From: Phyllobacterium phragmitis
GTDB taxonomy: Bacteria; Pseudomonadota; Alphaproteobacteria; Rhizobiales; Rhizobiaceae
Assembly (NCBI RefSeq): GCF_002980495.1
Contig: NZ_PVBR01000011.1
Span: forward strand, 1 to 64,000
Reading direction: 5' to 3'
Length of the DNA: 64,000 bases
Shown here: positions 26,284 to 36,855 of the stretch, in pieces
How the letters are laid out: each line of letters begins with the position of its first letter
How positions within the stretch are numbered: position 1 is the stretch's first letter
Translations under genes and position numbers: made by a program
The notes under the pieces: generated by a model
Database searches by the model: none
What the model saw: only the letters and a program-made list of their open reading frames with translations
Told to the model about the DNA's origin: nothing

Positions 26284-28941
26284 ATGCGTATCCAGAGAAC
26301 GAATTTTCCAGCAAAATCAGACAATTGCAATGAAGCGCCCGAAGATTGGGAGCACATGCCGGCAGCCGAGTATGGCTCTGTTGCCGCCGATTCTCCCGCC
26401 CCCGTCGAGCCTTTCCATGGTCACCGCAATCCGACGGTCGCCCCGGTATCCATACCCGGCACCGCTTATCAGCCTTTACGCCCCACCCGGCTTCAGCCGC
26501 CGGCCACGTCGAAACCAATTTCATCCGCCGGGAGCACCATGAAATCCAACCCTGCACCAATGACGGCGTCGATCGTGCACCAGTCGGAAGCCAGTGAAAC
26601 CGGCTATCCCACAGTGTGGAAACACGCCTTTTCGCTGGCCGAAAATGTGCGTTTCACACGTACGCCTGACTGCGAGCTGACGAAATCGAACGAATCTCCG
26701 TCGGCTGAGACCAGTGATCCCCACCAAAACGACCTCGTGCGCCCAAGGAAAGCGGCCCGGGAAACACCGGCAGCGAGTGCAACGGTCGGAACGGTCTCTG
26801 CGCCTCGGCAGGCCGGGCATGTATCGCCAGATACAGACAGGCTTCAAAAAAGCGGCGGCCAGATACCGTCAAGTTTCCCGACCAGGGAAATCAAGGCGAT
26901 TCCGTCACGTGCCCAAAACGCGGCATCGCCGGCCAGAGAACAGGACACGCCTTTCGCCAATTTGTCCGACTTCGCCTATTGGGAAACGATGGAGTTGCAT
27001 GGTGAAGTGCCTCCGGCGCCGGCCATAACGCCTGCGGCCATGCCCCCTTCCCGGCCAAAGTTGCAGAGTGCGCCCGGCGCGATCACCGCCATGTTCCGTG
27101 TCGTGGAGTTGAGGCTGCCGGGTGAGCCGGATGCCGGAATGCCGACACCGCCATTGGCTGATGCCGATCTCGGTGCAGCTGCGGCACGGCCCGAACCGAT
27201 TGCGCATGGGCAGGACGACAAGGCGGAGCAGAGCGCTGCTCAGCAGCCGGAGATCTCAAAAACCATAGCCGCGCCCAGCGATAATAACAGCCCGCGAAGA
27301 GCCGTACCGGTTTCTCCTGTCGCCACGGTGCGGAAGGAGTCTTTCGTCCCCGCTCGCATGGAGCTTCGCCTCAATAGCGCCGCAGAACAGCACGGCTATG
27401 AATTGCCGTCGGTTTCGCTGTTGCAGGAGCCTGTGGAGCAGACGGGAGAGGTCATCACGCAGGAGATGCTCGAGCGCAAGGCCGGGCTTCTGGAAAACGT
27501 TCTGGAAGATTTCGGCATCAAGGGCGAAATCATCCACGTCCGTCCGGGCCCCGTCGTAACGCTTTACGAATTCGAGCCGGCACCAGGCGTAAAATCCTCG
27601 CGCGTCATCGGTCTTGCCGATGATATCGCCCGCTCGATGTCGGCATTGTCGGCGCGTGTCGCGGTGGTTCCCGGCCGCAACGTCATCGGCATCGAACTGC
27701 CCAACGCCACCCGGGAAACCGTCTATCTGCGCGAGATGATCACCTCGTCGGATTTCCAGCGTTCCGGCTTCAAGCTCGCGCTGTGCCTCGGCAAGACCAT
27801 CGGCGGCGAACCCGTCGTCGCGGAACTCGCCAAGATGCCTCATCTGCTCGTCGCCGGCACCACAGGCTCAGGCAAATCCGTCGCCATCAACACCATGATC
27901 CTGTCGCTGCTCTATCGGCTGAAGCCCGAGGAATGCCGCCTGATCATGGTCGATCCGAAGATGCTGGAACTGTCGATCTACGACGGCATCCCGCATCTCC
28001 TGACACCCGTCGTCACCGACCCGAAGAAAGCCGTCATGGCGCTCAAATGGGCGGTGCGCGAGATGGAGGATCGCTACCGCAAGATGTCGGCGGTCGGCGT
28101 GCGCAATATAGACGGCTTCAACAGCAGGCTCGCTTCGGCAAGGCAGAAGGGCGAAGCGCTGGTACGCACCATCCAGACCGGTTTCGACAAGAACACCGGT
28201 GAAGCCCTCTACGAGCAGGAGGAGATGGATCTCGTGCCGATGCCCTATATCGTCATCATCGTCGACGAGATGGCCGATCTCATGATGGTCGCCGGCAAGG
28301 AGATCGAAGGCGCGATCCAGCGCCTGGCCCAGATGGCCCGCGCCGCCGGCATCCACCTGATCATGGCGACGCAGCGTCCCTCCGTCGATGTCATCACCGG
28401 CACCATCAAGGCGAATTTCCCGACGCGCATCTCCTTCCAGGTCACGTCGAAGATCGACAGCCGCACCATCCTGGGGGAACAGGGCGCCGAACAACTGCTC
28501 GGACAGGGCGACATGCTCCACATGGTCGGCGGCGGGCGCATTTCGCGCGTGCACGGCCCCTTCGTTTCCGACGAGGAGGTCGAGAAGGTCGTCACGCACC
28601 TCAAGGCGCAGGGTCAGCCGGATTACCTCAACACAGTCACGGCGGATGAGGAGGAAGAGGTCGAAGCGGAGAATAGCGCGGTATTCGACAAGGGTGCCAT
28701 CGCGGCCGAGGATGGCGACGACCTTTTCGAGCAGGCCATCAAGGTCATCATGCGTGACAAGAAATGCTCCACCTCCTATATCCAGCGCCGCCTCGGCATC
28801 GGCTATAACCGTGCCGCTTCGCTGGTCGAGCGCATGGAGAAAGAAGGCCTCGTCGGCCCGGCAAACCATGTCGGCAAGCGCGAAATCCTCTCGCAAAACC
28901 GCGACCGGAGCGTTTCACACAGCGAGGATGAGGGTATCTGA
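26284..28941 (+). CDS. FtsK/SpoIIIE-family DNA translocase lacking N-terminal TM domain
   Basis: An FtsK-type ATPase of about 885 aa. The first ~390 residues are a low-complexity Pro/Ala/Ser-rich linker (with [13 protein letters not shown] near 115). The motor follows: alpha part with [21 protein letters not shown], Walker [14 protein letters not shown] near 524, Walker [15 protein letters not shown] near 655 and [13 protein letters not shown]. The C-terminal gamma winged helix ([20 protein letters not shown], ~830-850) is the DNA-sequence-reading domain. Canonical FtsK begins with four TM helices; none is seen here. The exact start is uncertain: ATG 26284 has a weak AGGTG tract, and an upstream ATG at 26086 would add 66 residues with one short hydrophobic stretch. 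It is probably a paralogue acting beside a membrane-anchored FtsK elsewhere. Confidence 0.85.
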   Translation: MRIQRTNFPAKSDNCNEAPEDWEHMPAAEYGSVAADSPAPVEPFHGHRNPTVAPVSIPGTAYQPLRPTRLQPPATSKPISSAGSTMKSNPAPMTASIVHQSEASETGYPTVWKHAFSLAENVRFTRTPDCELTKSNESPSAETSDPHQNDLVRPRKAARETPAASATVGTVSAPRQAGHVSPDTDRLQKSGGQIPSSFPTREIKAIPSRAQNAASPAREQDTPFANLSDFAYWETMELHGEVPPAPAITPAAMPPSRPKLQSAPGAITAMFRVVELRLPGEPDAGMPTPPLADADLGAAAARPEPIAHGQDDKAEQSAAQQPEISKTIAAPSDNNSPRRAVPVSPVATVRKESFVPARMELRLNSAAEQHGYELPSVSLLQEPVEQTGEVITQEMLERKAGLLENVLEDFGIKGEIIHVRPGPVVTLYEFEPAPGVKSSRVIGLADDIARSMSALSARVAVVPGRNVIGIELPNATRETVYLREMITSSDFQRSGFKLALCLGKTIGGEPVVAELAKMPHLLVAGTTGSGKSVAINTMILSLLYRLKPEECRLIMVDPKMLELSIYDGIPHLLTPVVTDPKKAVMALKWAVREMEDRYRKMSAVGVRNIDGFNSRLASARQKGEALVRTIQTGFDKNTGEALYEQEEMDLVPMPYIVIIVDEMADLMMVAGKEIEGAIQRLAQMARAAGIHLIMATQRPSVDVITGTIKANFPTRISFQVTSKIDSRTILGEQGAEQLLGQGDMLHMVGGGRISRVHGPFVSDEEVEKVVTHLKAQGQPDYLNTVTADEEEEVEAENSAVFDKGAIAAEDGDDLFEQAIKVIMRDKKCSTSYIQRRLGIGYNRAASLVERMEKEGLVGPANHVGKREILSQNRDRSVSHSEDEGI

Positions 28942-28966
28942 GCGTCCTTCGAACTCCTGCCTAACC

Positions 28967-29009
28967 CATAGGCCCGAAAACCCGCTCCGGTTTTCGGGCC
29001 TATGTTTTT
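28967..29009 (+). terminator. Strong Rho-independent terminator after the ftsK-like gene
   Basis: A perfect 16-bp stem (28967-28982 with 28989-29004; arm core GGCCCGAAAACC) with a 6-nt loop is followed by TTTTT. It terminates the ftsK-like transcript and overlaps the stop of the convergent xylB gene, so it may stop the long polyol operon as well, although the minus side lacks a T-run. Confidence 0.88.
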
Positions 29010-30478
29010 GCCGCGGCGGGATACATGCCGAGATAGCGTTCCCGGCGTTCGGCAAAGATCGGCGCCTTTTCGGGATCGGTCTCGAAGCGCGCCCGGATGG
29101 AAGGTTTATGGCAGATCGCCTCTACAGTCCCCGCCCCAGCCGCGACCATTCCGAGGCGCGCGGCGCCGAAGGCTGCGCCGATCTCGGCCCCCTCGGGCAG
29201 ATCGAGCGACAGGCCCAGCACATCGGCCAGAAGCCCGTTCCAATAGGCGCTGCGCGAGCCGCCGCCCACCAGCATGCAGGAACGCGGTGCCGCATCTGCC
29301 GCTTTGAGCACGTCGAGACCATCGGCCAACGCAAATGCCACCCCTTCCAGCACAGCATAGGCAAGCGCCCCGGCATCGTGCTCGGCTCGAAGACCGCTGA
29401 ACCCGGCGGTGGCGTTGGGATCATTATGCGGCGTCCGCTCGCCCGTAAGGTACGGAAGGAAGACCGGCGCCGCCTCGCGCCGTCCGGGATCGGAGGCGAA
29501 GTGCTTGGCCTTTTCAATCAGGCCCGCCACATCGTGCTGATGCCCGGTCAGCCCAGCGAGCCATGCCAGCGCCGAAGCCGCCGAAAGCGCCACCACCATG
29601 CCGTGCCAGCGCTGCGGCAGCGCATGACAGAAGCCATGCAGCGTCCGCTCAGGCAGCGAGACGAGCCGATCGGTCGAAACGAACAGCACGCCCGATGTTC
29701 CAAGCGACAGGAAACCATCACCAGGGCCGATAGCGCCGATGCCGACCGCCGAGGACGCATTATCGCCCCCGCCGCCCGCAATGGGAATTTTTCTGCCCTT
29801 GAGGCCCCAGACCGCTGCCACATCGCTGGAGAGATAGGCCGATATCTCCGCCCCCTCGACCAGATCCGGCATCTGCGCGCGCTTCATGTCGCATGCTTGG
29901 AGAAGCACATCGTCCCAGCATCGCCGGCCGACATCGAGCCATAATGTCCCCGCCGAATCCGACATATCCGACACATAATCGCCCGACAGTCGATAGCGCA
30001 GATAATCCTTGGGCAAGAGCACCTTGGCGACATTCCCGAAGATTTCCGGCTCGTGCCGCGCCACCCAGAGAAGCTTCGGCGCGGTGAAACCGGGCATGGT
30101 CGTGTTCGACGAACGGACCATGAAATCCGGAACCCGCTCCAGCAACTCGCCGCATTCGCGCCCGCAGCGCCCGTCATTCCACAGGATCGCCGGTCGCAGC
30201 ACCGAACCATGCCGGTCAACTAATGTCGCGCTGTGCTGCTGGCCGGAAAGGCCAATACCCTCCAGCTGTGAAAAGGCTTGAGGCGCGAGACTACGCACCT
30301 GAGCCACGGCCTTTTGCGCGGCCTGCCACCACTCCTCCGGATCCTGCTCCGACCACATCGGCCGCGGCCGCAGCACCTCGACCGGAGCGGACCCCTCGGC
30401 GATCAGCGCCTGATCCTCGTCGAGAAGAACGGCCTTTACGGAAGAGGTCCCGACATCGATACCAAGATAGGTCGCCAT
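29000..30478 (-). CDS. xylB: Xylulokinase
   Basis: A 492-aa FGGY-family kinase that phosphorylates D-xylulose to xylulose 5-phosphate. It opens with the ATP-binding YLGIDVGTSSVKAVLLDEDQ, has IGLSGQQHSATLVD near residue 78 (XylB-type substrate motif), LWNDGRCGRECGEL and the C-terminal FGGY signature region ending MLVGGGSRSAYWNGLLADVL. Length matches XylB. It is the last gene of the polyol operon, its ATG overlapping the stop of the ATPase gene at 30478. Confidence 0.93.
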   Translation of the reverse strand: MATYLGIDVGTSSVKAVLLDEDQALIAEGSAPVEVLRPRPMWSEQDPEEWWQAAQKAVAQVRSLAPQAFSQLEGIGLSGQQHSATLVDRHGSVLRPAILWNDGRCGRECGELLERVPDFMVRSSNTTMPGFTAPKLLWVARHEPEIFGNVAKVLLPKDYLRYRLSGDYVSDMSDSAGTLWLDVGRRCWDDVLLQACDMKRAQMPDLVEGAEISAYLSSDVAAVWGLKGRKIPIAGGGGDNASSAVGIGAIGPGDGFLSLGTSGVLFVSTDRLVSLPERTLHGFCHALPQRWHGMVVALSAASALAWLAGLTGHQHDVAGLIEKAKHFASDPGRREAAPVFLPYLTGERTPHNDPNATAGFSGLRAEHDAGALAYAVLEGVAFALADGLDVLKAADAAPRSCMLVGGGSRSAYWNGLLADVLGLSLDLPEGAEIGAAFGAARLGMVAAGAGTVEAICHKPSIRARFETDPEKAPIFAERRERYLGMYPAAAKT

Positions 30479-31563
30479 CAGATCGCCAGCCCCTGCTGGT
30501 CGAAGAGATAGACATGTTCCGAGGCAATGCCGACCGCCATATCCTCGCTCTTGGCGATACTGAGGCGGCCGGGAGCAACGATGGTCATGACAGGACCATC
30601 TACCGGCTGGGCGTAGATCTGGCTGGCGCCGCCGAGATATTCGGTGAAATCAGCCTTCATTGTCAGTACCGGACGGGCGGAGCGCACTTCCAGATGTTCC
30701 GGCCTCATCCCCACCGTCACGCTGTCGCCAACCTTCACCTGATGCGGATGTTTGCTGGCGATCTCAAATTCGCCGCCGACGAAAGCCGGACTGGACACGG
30801 TCAATTGCCGCTCCGCCACGGCGGTCACCGTAGCCGGCAGGAAATTCATCTTCGGCGAACCGATGAAGCCGGCGACGAACATATTGGCCGGATTGTCATA
30901 AAGTTCGGTCGGCGTGCCGATCTGTTCGACGCGCCCCGCCCGCAGAACGACGATGCGGTCGGCTAATGTCATGGCCTCGATCTGGTCATGCGTGACATAG
31001 ACCATAGTGACGCCGAGCGCGCGATGCAGCTTGGCGATCTCGACACGCATCTGCGTGCGCAATTCCGCATCGAGATTGGACAGCGGCTCATCGAACAGGA
31101 AGAGCTTGGGATTGCGGACGATCGCCCGGCCGATCGCCACGCGCTGGCGCTGCCCGCCCGAGAGCTGGCGCGGCTTACGCTGTAAAAGCGACTCGATCTG
31201 CAAGATGCGCGCCGCCTCCGTCACCCGCTTCCTGATCTCCTCCTCGCTCGTCTTTACCATGCGAAGCCCGAAGGCGAGATTGTCGAAGACGCTCATATGC
31301 GGATAGAGCGCATAGGACTGGAACACCATCGCCACTTCGCGCCGCGCCGGCTCCACATGGGTGACGATCTTCTCGTCGATGAGAACATTGCCATCGCTGA
31401 TCTCTTCCAGGCCGGCGATCATGCGTAGGAGGGTCGACTTGCCACAGCCGGACGGGCCGACGAAAACGACGAATTCGCCCTTTTCCGCCGAAAGGCTCAC
31501 GCCTTGGACGGCAAAATGCTCGCCATAGCGCTTGACCACATTGTCGAGACGAAGAAATGACAT
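30478..31563 (-). CDS. Sugar/polyol ABC transporter ATPase (MalK/UgpC type)
   Basis: A 361-aa MalK-type ATPase: Walker [15 protein letters not shown]-loop [12 protein letters not shown], signature [19 protein letters not shown], Walker [14 protein letters not shown]-loop [15 protein letters not shown], then the C-terminal OB-fold regulatory domain with [12 protein letters not shown] and GMRPEHLEV. It lies between the two FGGY kinase genes and energises the permeases encoded upstream. Confidence 0.94.
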   Translation of the reverse strand: MSFLRLDNVVKRYGEHFAVQGVSLSAEKGEFVVFVGPSGCGKSTLLRMIAGLEEISDGNVLIDEKIVTHVEPARREVAMVFQSYALYPHMSVFDNLAFGLRMVKTSEEEIRKRVTEAARILQIESLLQRKPRQLSGGQRQRVAIGRAIVRNPKLFLFDEPLSNLDAELRTQMRVEIAKLHRALGVTMVYVTHDQIEAMTLADRIVVLRAGRVEQIGTPTELYDNPANMFVAGFIGSPKMNFLPATVTAVAERQLTVSSPAFVGGEFEIASKHPHQVKVGDSVTVGMRPEHLEVRSARPVLTMKADFTEYLGGASQIYAQPVDGPVMTIVAPGRLSIAKSEDMAVGIASEHVYLFDQQGLAI

Positions 31564-31564
31564 A

Positions 31565-33172
31565 TCAGATAGCTCCAGACGGTTCCGCCGGCGACAGGGC
31601 TTCGAGCGCCCGCCCGGCGATTTCTATCTCGTTTCTGGTTTTGAAAAGCGTGAGGTAGATGCGGTAGGCGGCATCGTGCGCCCGCTGCCAGTAAGGATCG
31701 GCATCGAGCACCGTTTGCCCGGGCGCCATCGCCTCCAGGCTGGCGAACAGATCGGCATGAAAGCCGGCGGCGACCGCCGCGACCATCGCCGTGCCGAGAA
31801 GCACCGGCTCCTTGGCATCGCTGACGATCAGCCTCGCGCCGATCACATCCCGATAGAGACGGACGAGGAGCGGATTGTGCAGATGCCCGCCGGCCAGCGC
31901 GACGCTGTCGAACGCATAATGGCCATTGACGTTCAAGTGCTCGAGTATCTGCCGGGTCTGCAGCGCCAGCGCCCGCGCCGTGGCGTAATAGGCCTCCAGA
32001 AAGGCGCGCTCGCCCGTCTCCGGGCCGATGCCGGTTGCCAGCGCCCGTACCCGCCCGTCGCCGAGCGGCGCGCGGTTGCCGAGCCAGTCCGGCACGATGT
32101 GACGGGTTGCGGCGAAGGCTGCCCCCTCCGCGTCCAGCAGCTTCAGGATCCGTTCGGCGGTCTGGAGATGCAATGCGCTCGATGCCCTGCCGGGGCTCGC
32201 CGGATGATGGTTGAGCACGGCATCGAGCGCCGTGCCGGAAAGGCTCTGACCGGCCTCATGCATCCAGTAGCCGGGAAACACCGCATCCTTGAACGGACCC
32301 CATACGCCGGAAACATGGCGCGCGTCGCGGGCAAAGGGCATGTAGCAGGTGGACGAGCCTCCGATCATCGGCAGGAGATTGTTCATCCGCGCGGGAAAGC
32401 CGCGCCCGAGAACGCCGAGCGCGCCCGCTTCCGCATCGATCAGCCCGATGGCGACGGGAATGCCGGCGGGAATGCCGAGCGCCGCGCCGGCGGATGCGGT
32501 CACCCTGCCATGCATCTCGCCAACCCTTCCCGGCTTCTCCTTCAGATGCCCGAGCGCCGTCAGATCGCCGATGCCGATTTTCTCCAGCAGATCCTGGCAC
32601 CAGGGCTCCGCCTCATTGGGGAGATAGGGCCACTTGCAGCCAAGCCCGCAGACCGAATGCCGGTCCGTATCCGTCGTGCACCGCGCAAGCTCGTCGCAAA
32701 GGTCGCGTGCGCCCGTCACCCGCGCCCAGACCGCCGGGCGATGCCGTTTCAGCCACAGGAGTTTCGGAAGATTGGTTTCCGGTGAGAGCGAGCCGCCGAC
32801 ATGATCGAGAAAACGGTGGCCTGTCGCATCGATTTCCGCTGCCTCCGCCTCGCCGCGATGGTCCATCCAGCACATCACATCGCCGCCGCCATCGAGCGGT
32901 GCTCCACCCTCCGCTTCGATATAAAGCGATGACGTGGCGTCGAAAGCCAAGCCCGCGACCGAGGGAGCAAGTTCTGGATGCTGCGCCAGGCACTCCGTCG
33001 AGGCGTGGCAGACGGCCTGCCAGATATCGTCCATCCGGTAGACGGCATGATGCTCCGCCGGCGTCAGCAATTCGAAAGAAGCCGATGCCGCCGCCAGCAA
33101 TCGTCCTTCAAGGTCGAAGAGACCGGCCCGCGCGGAAAGCGTCCCGACATCGATCGCAAGCAGATGGCTCAT
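31565..33172 (-). CDS. FGGY-family carbohydrate kinase, D-ribulokinase-like
   Basis: A 535-aa FGGY kinase. N-terminal ATP-binding [37 protein letters not shown] and [16 protein letters not shown] are typical of the ribulokinase-like (YpCarbK/FGGY) subgroup, as are [18 protein letters not shown] and [15 protein letters not shown]. The start is ATG 33172 with GAGGA 5 nt upstream; a start at 33193 would be badly spaced. It follows the SorC regulator by 17 nt. Together with xylB it suggests that the pathway handles two ketoses or a ketose mixture. The substrate is inferred, not read from sequence. Confidence 0.87.
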   Translation of the reverse strand: MSHLLAIDVGTLSARAGLFDLEGRLLAAASASFELLTPAEHHAVYRMDDIWQAVCHASTECLAQHPELAPSVAGLAFDATSSLYIEAEGGAPLDGGGDVMCWMDHRGEAEAAEIDATGHRFLDHVGGSLSPETNLPKLLWLKRHRPAVWARVTGARDLCDELARCTTDTDRHSVCGLGCKWPYLPNEAEPWCQDLLEKIGIGDLTALGHLKEKPGRVGEMHGRVTASAGAALGIPAGIPVAIGLIDAEAGALGVLGRGFPARMNNLLPMIGGSSTCYMPFARDARHVSGVWGPFKDAVFPGYWMHEAGQSLSGTALDAVLNHHPASPGRASSALHLQTAERILKLLDAEGAAFAATRHIVPDWLGNRAPLGDGRVRALATGIGPETGERAFLEAYYATARALALQTRQILEHLNVNGHYAFDSVALAGGHLHNPLLVRLYRDVIGARLIVSDAKEPVLLGTAMVAAVAAGFHADLFASLEAMAPGQTVLDADPYWQRAHDAAYRIYLTLFKTRNEIEIAGRALEALSPAEPSGAI

Positions 33173-33189
33173 TGCGTCCTCATCATGCG

Positions 33190-34158
33190 TCAACCCTTCA
33201 AAATGGCTTCGGCTACGTCTTCATCCGTGACGAGGCGGTTGACATAGCCGGCCTTGAGCACCGCGCTGATGATCGGCACCTTGTGCATGCCGCCCGATGC
33301 GAGGATCGATGACGGGATCAGCTTCAAATCCGAGGGCTGCATCGCCATGACCCGCTGGTTCAGCGGATGATCGACGGGCTTGCCATCCTCATTGAGAAAC
33401 ACACCGAGAATATCGCCAACGGCACCCGCCGCCTTCAAAGTCGGCAGATTTTCGGTCACGATCTGGGTCTTCGCCAGAAGTGAATGGCTGGAGAGATCGC
33501 CACAGGCGATCAGCGCCACCGCCGTCCTGCGGCCGCGCTCCATCGTCTCCGCAAGGCCGTAATGGGTAAGCAAGGTGGTGCGGCTTTCGCTCGACGGGCA
33601 ATAGATCGGAGCCGCCACGTAATAGCACTCGGCGCCCAGCATGCGGGCGAACTCCGTCGATACCTCGAATGTGTTCGTACCCGATCCGCGCGTCAGCCCG
33701 CCCATCAGCGCCGCAACCCACGCATTGGGAAGGCGGCGCGGCGTCAGATGCCGCCTCGCCGCCGAAAGCGTCTGGCCCCAGCCGATGCCGAACCCCTTGC
33801 CGTCGACAAGCAGCGGATCGAGCATCGCAGCCGTCGCGCGACCAAGCACGCGATGCAGATCCTCCAGATTGGAAACCGAAGGCACCACGGAACAATCGAC
33901 AAGGCCGAACCGCTCCTTCAGCTTCTCCTCGAGCACCACGCAATGCGTAAGCGGCATCTTTATGTCGACACTGACCAGACCGTCGCTCCTCGCCTGGACG
34001 ACGATCTTGTTCACCCGCAGGCGGGTGATGTGCAATTTGTCGGCGATCTCCTGCTGGGTGAGGCCACCGACATAATAATACCAGGCGACGCGCGCGCGGA
34101 TCTGGTCCGTATCGCCTGACATATTGGACTGTGCTTCGTTTGCGGTGAATTCGTTCAA
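33190..34158 (-). CDS. SorC/DeoR-family sugar-binding regulator
   Basis: A 322-aa SorC-type regulator. The HTH is at residues ~20-60 (ARVAWYYYVGGLTQQEIADKL, then ITRLRVNKIVVQARSDGLV). The sugar-phosphate-binding domain shows GIGWGQTLSAA, GGLTRGSGTN and the C-terminal GGMHKVPIISAVLKAGYVNRLVTDE. Brucella EryD belongs to the same family. It is encoded inside the operon it probably controls and overlaps the isomerase gene by 4 nt. The palindromes at 39901-39947 in front of the operon are its likely operators, with a phosphorylated sugar as inducer. Confidence 0.92.
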   Translation of the reverse strand: MNEFTANEAQSNMSGDTDQIRARVAWYYYVGGLTQQEIADKLHITRLRVNKIVVQARSDGLVSVDIKMPLTHCVVLEEKLKERFGLVDCSVVPSVSNLEDLHRVLGRATAAMLDPLLVDGKGFGIGWGQTLSAARRHLTPRRLPNAWVAALMGGLTRGSGTNTFEVSTEFARMLGAECYYVAAPIYCPSSESRTTLLTHYGLAETMERGRRTAVALIACGDLSSHSLLAKTQIVTENLPTLKAAGAVGDILGVFLNEDGKPVDHPLNQRVMAMQPSDLKLIPSSILASGGMHKVPIISAVLKAGYVNRLVTDEDVAEAILKG

Positions 34159-35096
34159 TGGTTCTCTCTCAGGCCCTCTTGGGCAAAAGCCGGTTTGAGC
34201 ATCGATATCGAATGCTTCAACGCCTTGAGTATCGACAGATCGTCCCGCTCGAAAGGATAAAACACTTCCAGGAAAGCCGGCCTGTCGGCAAGCCCGAACC
34301 GCCGCTGCAAGGCTGCCGCCTCACCGGGATCGACCGCGCCGCTCTCGCTGAAATCCCAATGGCGGTCATACTGGAAATCGGTTTGCTGCAGATGAACCAT
34401 GCCTATATCAGGCGCGAGCGCTTCGAACCATTCCGCCATTCCCGCGCGATCACGCCCGTAAAGCGGCTCGAAGGTGGCGTGTCCCCAGTCAACGCAATAT
34501 TTCCACGGCACGGGCGACCCCGCCAGATCGGCAGCCATGCGCTTGGCCTGCGCCACCGTCCACGGCCATTCGCGGCGCATCGGCGTCGGCTCGACATAGA
34601 GCTCGACGATCCCGCACTCCTTCGCGGTCCGCGAAAGCCGGCCCATGCGGGCGATCAGATCGTCATACTCCGCCGCCGGGATGCTATCGAGCTCCTTGCC
34701 ATCTATCCCAGAAGCGACCGCACCCAATGGCCCGCCGACACGATAAATCCCGGCATCTGCCGCGAAGCGATAAGCCTTCTTCATCCACTCCTCGGCGATA
34801 TCACGAAGCCGGGGCTCGGGATGAAGAAGCTGATTGAACGTATAGTGGGCCAGGCCGATGAAGGCGCTGTGGACCGTGATCCCGTACCGCTCCGCAGCGT
34901 TGCGGATGTCCTTGGCGCAATCGGCCAGTACATCCTCCGGCCAGGTCGGATCGACGAGATCGAACGAAAGCTGCACCAGATCGAGGCCCAATTGCTCGCG
35001 CACGATCGGCGCCCACAGATCGGGCGTCACCCATCGCTTCACGCAGAAGGAGAGATTGATCCCGAGCGGAATGGATGCCGGCTGCTTCTCCGTCAT
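34155..35096 (-). CDS. Sugar phosphate isomerase/epimerase (TIM barrel)
   Basis: A 313-aa xylose-isomerase-like/AP-endonuclease-2 TIM barrel. Metal-binding residues are plausible in ELYVEPTPMR (Glu), KYCVDWGHAT (Asp, His) and MVHLQQTDF (His). EryC of the erythritol pathway, a sugar-phosphate epimerase, has a similar size and fold. No signal peptide. It overlaps the permease gene (stop/start ATGA) and the regulator gene. It probably isomerises the phosphorylated ketose made by one of the two kinases. Confidence 0.85.
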   Translation of the reverse strand: MTEKQPASIPLGINLSFCVKRWVTPDLWAPIVREQLGLDLVQLSFDLVDPTWPEDVLADCAKDIRNAAERYGITVHSAFIGLAHYTFNQLLHPEPRLRDIAEEWMKKAYRFAADAGIYRVGGPLGAVASGIDGKELDSIPAAEYDDLIARMGRLSRTAKECGIVELYVEPTPMRREWPWTVAQAKRMAADLAGSPVPWKYCVDWGHATFEPLYGRDRAGMAEWFEALAPDIGMVHLQQTDFQYDRHWDFSESGAVDPGEAAALQRRFGLADRPAFLEVFYPFERDDLSILKALKHSISMLKPAFAQEGLRENH

Positions 35097-35911
35097 TTGG
35101 TCGCGCCCATGGTAAGCCCGCGGACCATATGCCTGGAGACCAGCAGCGCGAAGATCGTCACCGGCAGCACGATCACCGTGCCCGTCGCCATGATCTTGCC
35201 CCAGGGCAGTTCATAGCCGGACATGAAGCTTGTCGCCATGACGGGAGCGGTCTGGACGCTGCGCCGCGTCAGCACCAGCGCATAGAGAAGTTCGTTCCAG
35301 GAGAAGATGAAGCTGAAAATGGCCGATACCGCGATACCGGGTAATCCCAACGGGACATAGATCTTGCGGAAGATCGTGAACTGGTCCGCGCCATCGAGGC
35401 GCGCCGCCTGTTCGAGTTCGATCGGAATGGAGCGGAACTGGTCGGTGCAGATCCACACCACGATCGGCAGGTTGAAGGTGAGATAGATCAGGATCAGCAC
35501 CAGATGCGTGTCGAGGATGTTGAGTTGCAGCGCCAGGAGATAGACCGGCAGCGCCAGCACGATCGGGCTGATCATGCGGTTCGAGATGAACCAGAACCAC
35601 AGATCCGACTTGCCGCGGAACTCGAAACGGGCCAGCGCATAAGCCGCCGGCGCGCCGAGTAGCACGGAGAGCGCCGTCGTCAGCGTCGCCACGATCATTG
35701 AATTGACGATCGAGCCGAACACTTTTTCGTCCGCGAAGATATCGGCGTAATTGGCGAGCGTCGGCGTGAAGAACCACACCGGCGGCGATGCCAGCAGATC
35801 GCTCTGGTCCTTGAAGCTGGAGGACACCATCCAGTAGAAGGGAAAGAGCGTGAAGCAAAGGACGGCGACCAATCCCGCCCCGTGCAGCACCCGGCGAAGC
35901 GTCATGGACAT
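35093..35911 (-). CDS. Sugar/polyol ABC transporter permease (MalG type)
   Basis: A 272-aa permease with six TM helices. It starts MSMTLRRVLHGAGLVAVLCF at 35911, overlapping the stop of the first permease. YWMVSSSFKDQSDLL is the usual MalG-type N-terminal motif and the EAA loop reads EQAARLDGADQFTIFRKIYVP near residue 180. A longer frame upstream is only a shadow of the partner permease. Confidence 0.93.
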   Translation of the reverse strand: MSMTLRRVLHGAGLVAVLCFTLFPFYWMVSSSFKDQSDLLASPPVWFFTPTLANYADIFADEKVFGSIVNSMIVATLTTALSVLLGAPAAYALARFEFRGKSDLWFWFISNRMISPIVLALPVYLLALQLNILDTHLVLILIYLTFNLPIVVWICTDQFRSIPIELEQAARLDGADQFTIFRKIYVPLGLPGIAVSAIFSFIFSWNELLYALVLTRRSVQTAPVMATSFMSGYELPWGKIMATGTVIVLPVTIFALLVSRHMVRGLTMGATK

Positions 35912-36855
35912 CACTCGATCTCCTTGTAGATCAGCCTGATATAGAGACGGCTCAGCACGATGGTCACGATCAGGAGCAGGATCGCCTGAGCCGAGGCCGT
36001 GCCCATGTCGAAAATGCGGAAACCGACGCGCTGGATATAGATCGAGACGAGATCGGTGGCAGCGCCCGGTCCGCCACGCGTCATCACGAAGACCATGTCG
36101 AAGAGCTTGAGAATATCGGCCGAACGCAGGATCAGCATCGCAGTGAGGCCGGGCAGCAGATAGGGCAATTGCACATGGCGCAGCAGCGCCGTCTTCGAAC
36201 TCGTCTCCAGCCGCGCCGCCTCCTCGATCTCGACCGGCACCATGGACAGGCCGGCGAGGAAGATCAGCGCACAGAACGGCGTCCATTGCCAGATATCCAT
36301 GATCGCGATGGCGATGAACGCGCCGGTCGGCGAGCCGAGCCAGTCCATGCCGCCGATCCCGATGGCATTGAGAAACTGGTTGGCGACGCCGAAATCCCGG
36401 TTGAAGATCAGCCGCCCGATCAGGCCGACGACGGCATAGGTCGTCGCCAGCGGCACGACGAGCGATATGCGCGCCAACGCCCTGAGCATTCCGAGGCCGG
36501 GCCGATGCAGAAGCAGGGCGATGCAGATGCCGAAGAAGAGCTGGAAAGGCAGGACCGTCACGAAGAAACGCGCCGTCAGTCCCATCGACTGCCAGAAGGT
36601 CTGGTCGGAAAGGACATTGATGTAATTTTCGAACCCGACAAAGGGAAAGCCCTCGCGCGGACGAGTGATATTGTAGCGCCGGAATGACGTGACCAGCGCC
36701 GAGATCACCGGATAGATGCCGATGCCGAGCAGCGCGAATACGGCGGGTGCCAGAAACCAGAATGGTGTCCAGCGTCCATAACCCGGATTAAGCCTCGTCT
36801 CTGTCCGTTCCACCAACTCTCCTCCTCTCAGCGTCCGATTCAAGCTGCCGCTCAT
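35911..36855 (-). CDS. Sugar/polyol ABC transporter permease (MalF type)
   Basis: A 314-aa permease with about six TM helices; the EAA loop EIEEAARLETSSKTALLRHV near residue 210 is typical. The N-terminus carries about 30 polar residues before FWFLAPAVFALLGIGIYPV. It overlaps the SIS gene upstream by 4 nt and the MalG-type gene downstream by 1 nt, and forms the channel heterodimer with the latter. Confidence 0.93.
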   Translation of the reverse strand: MSGSLNRTLRGGELVERTETRLNPGYGRWTPFWFLAPAVFALLGIGIYPVISALVTSFRRYNITRPREGFPFVGFENYINVLSDQTFWQSMGLTARFFVTVLPFQLFFGICIALLLHRPGLGMLRALARISLVVPLATTYAVVGLIGRLIFNRDFGVANQFLNAIGIGGMDWLGSPTGAFIAIAIMDIWQWTPFCALIFLAGLSMVPVEIEEAARLETSSKTALLRHVQLPYLLPGLTAMLILRSADILKLFDMVFVMTRGGPGAATDLVSIYIQRVGFRIFDMGTASAQAILLLIVTIVLSRLYIRLIYKEIE

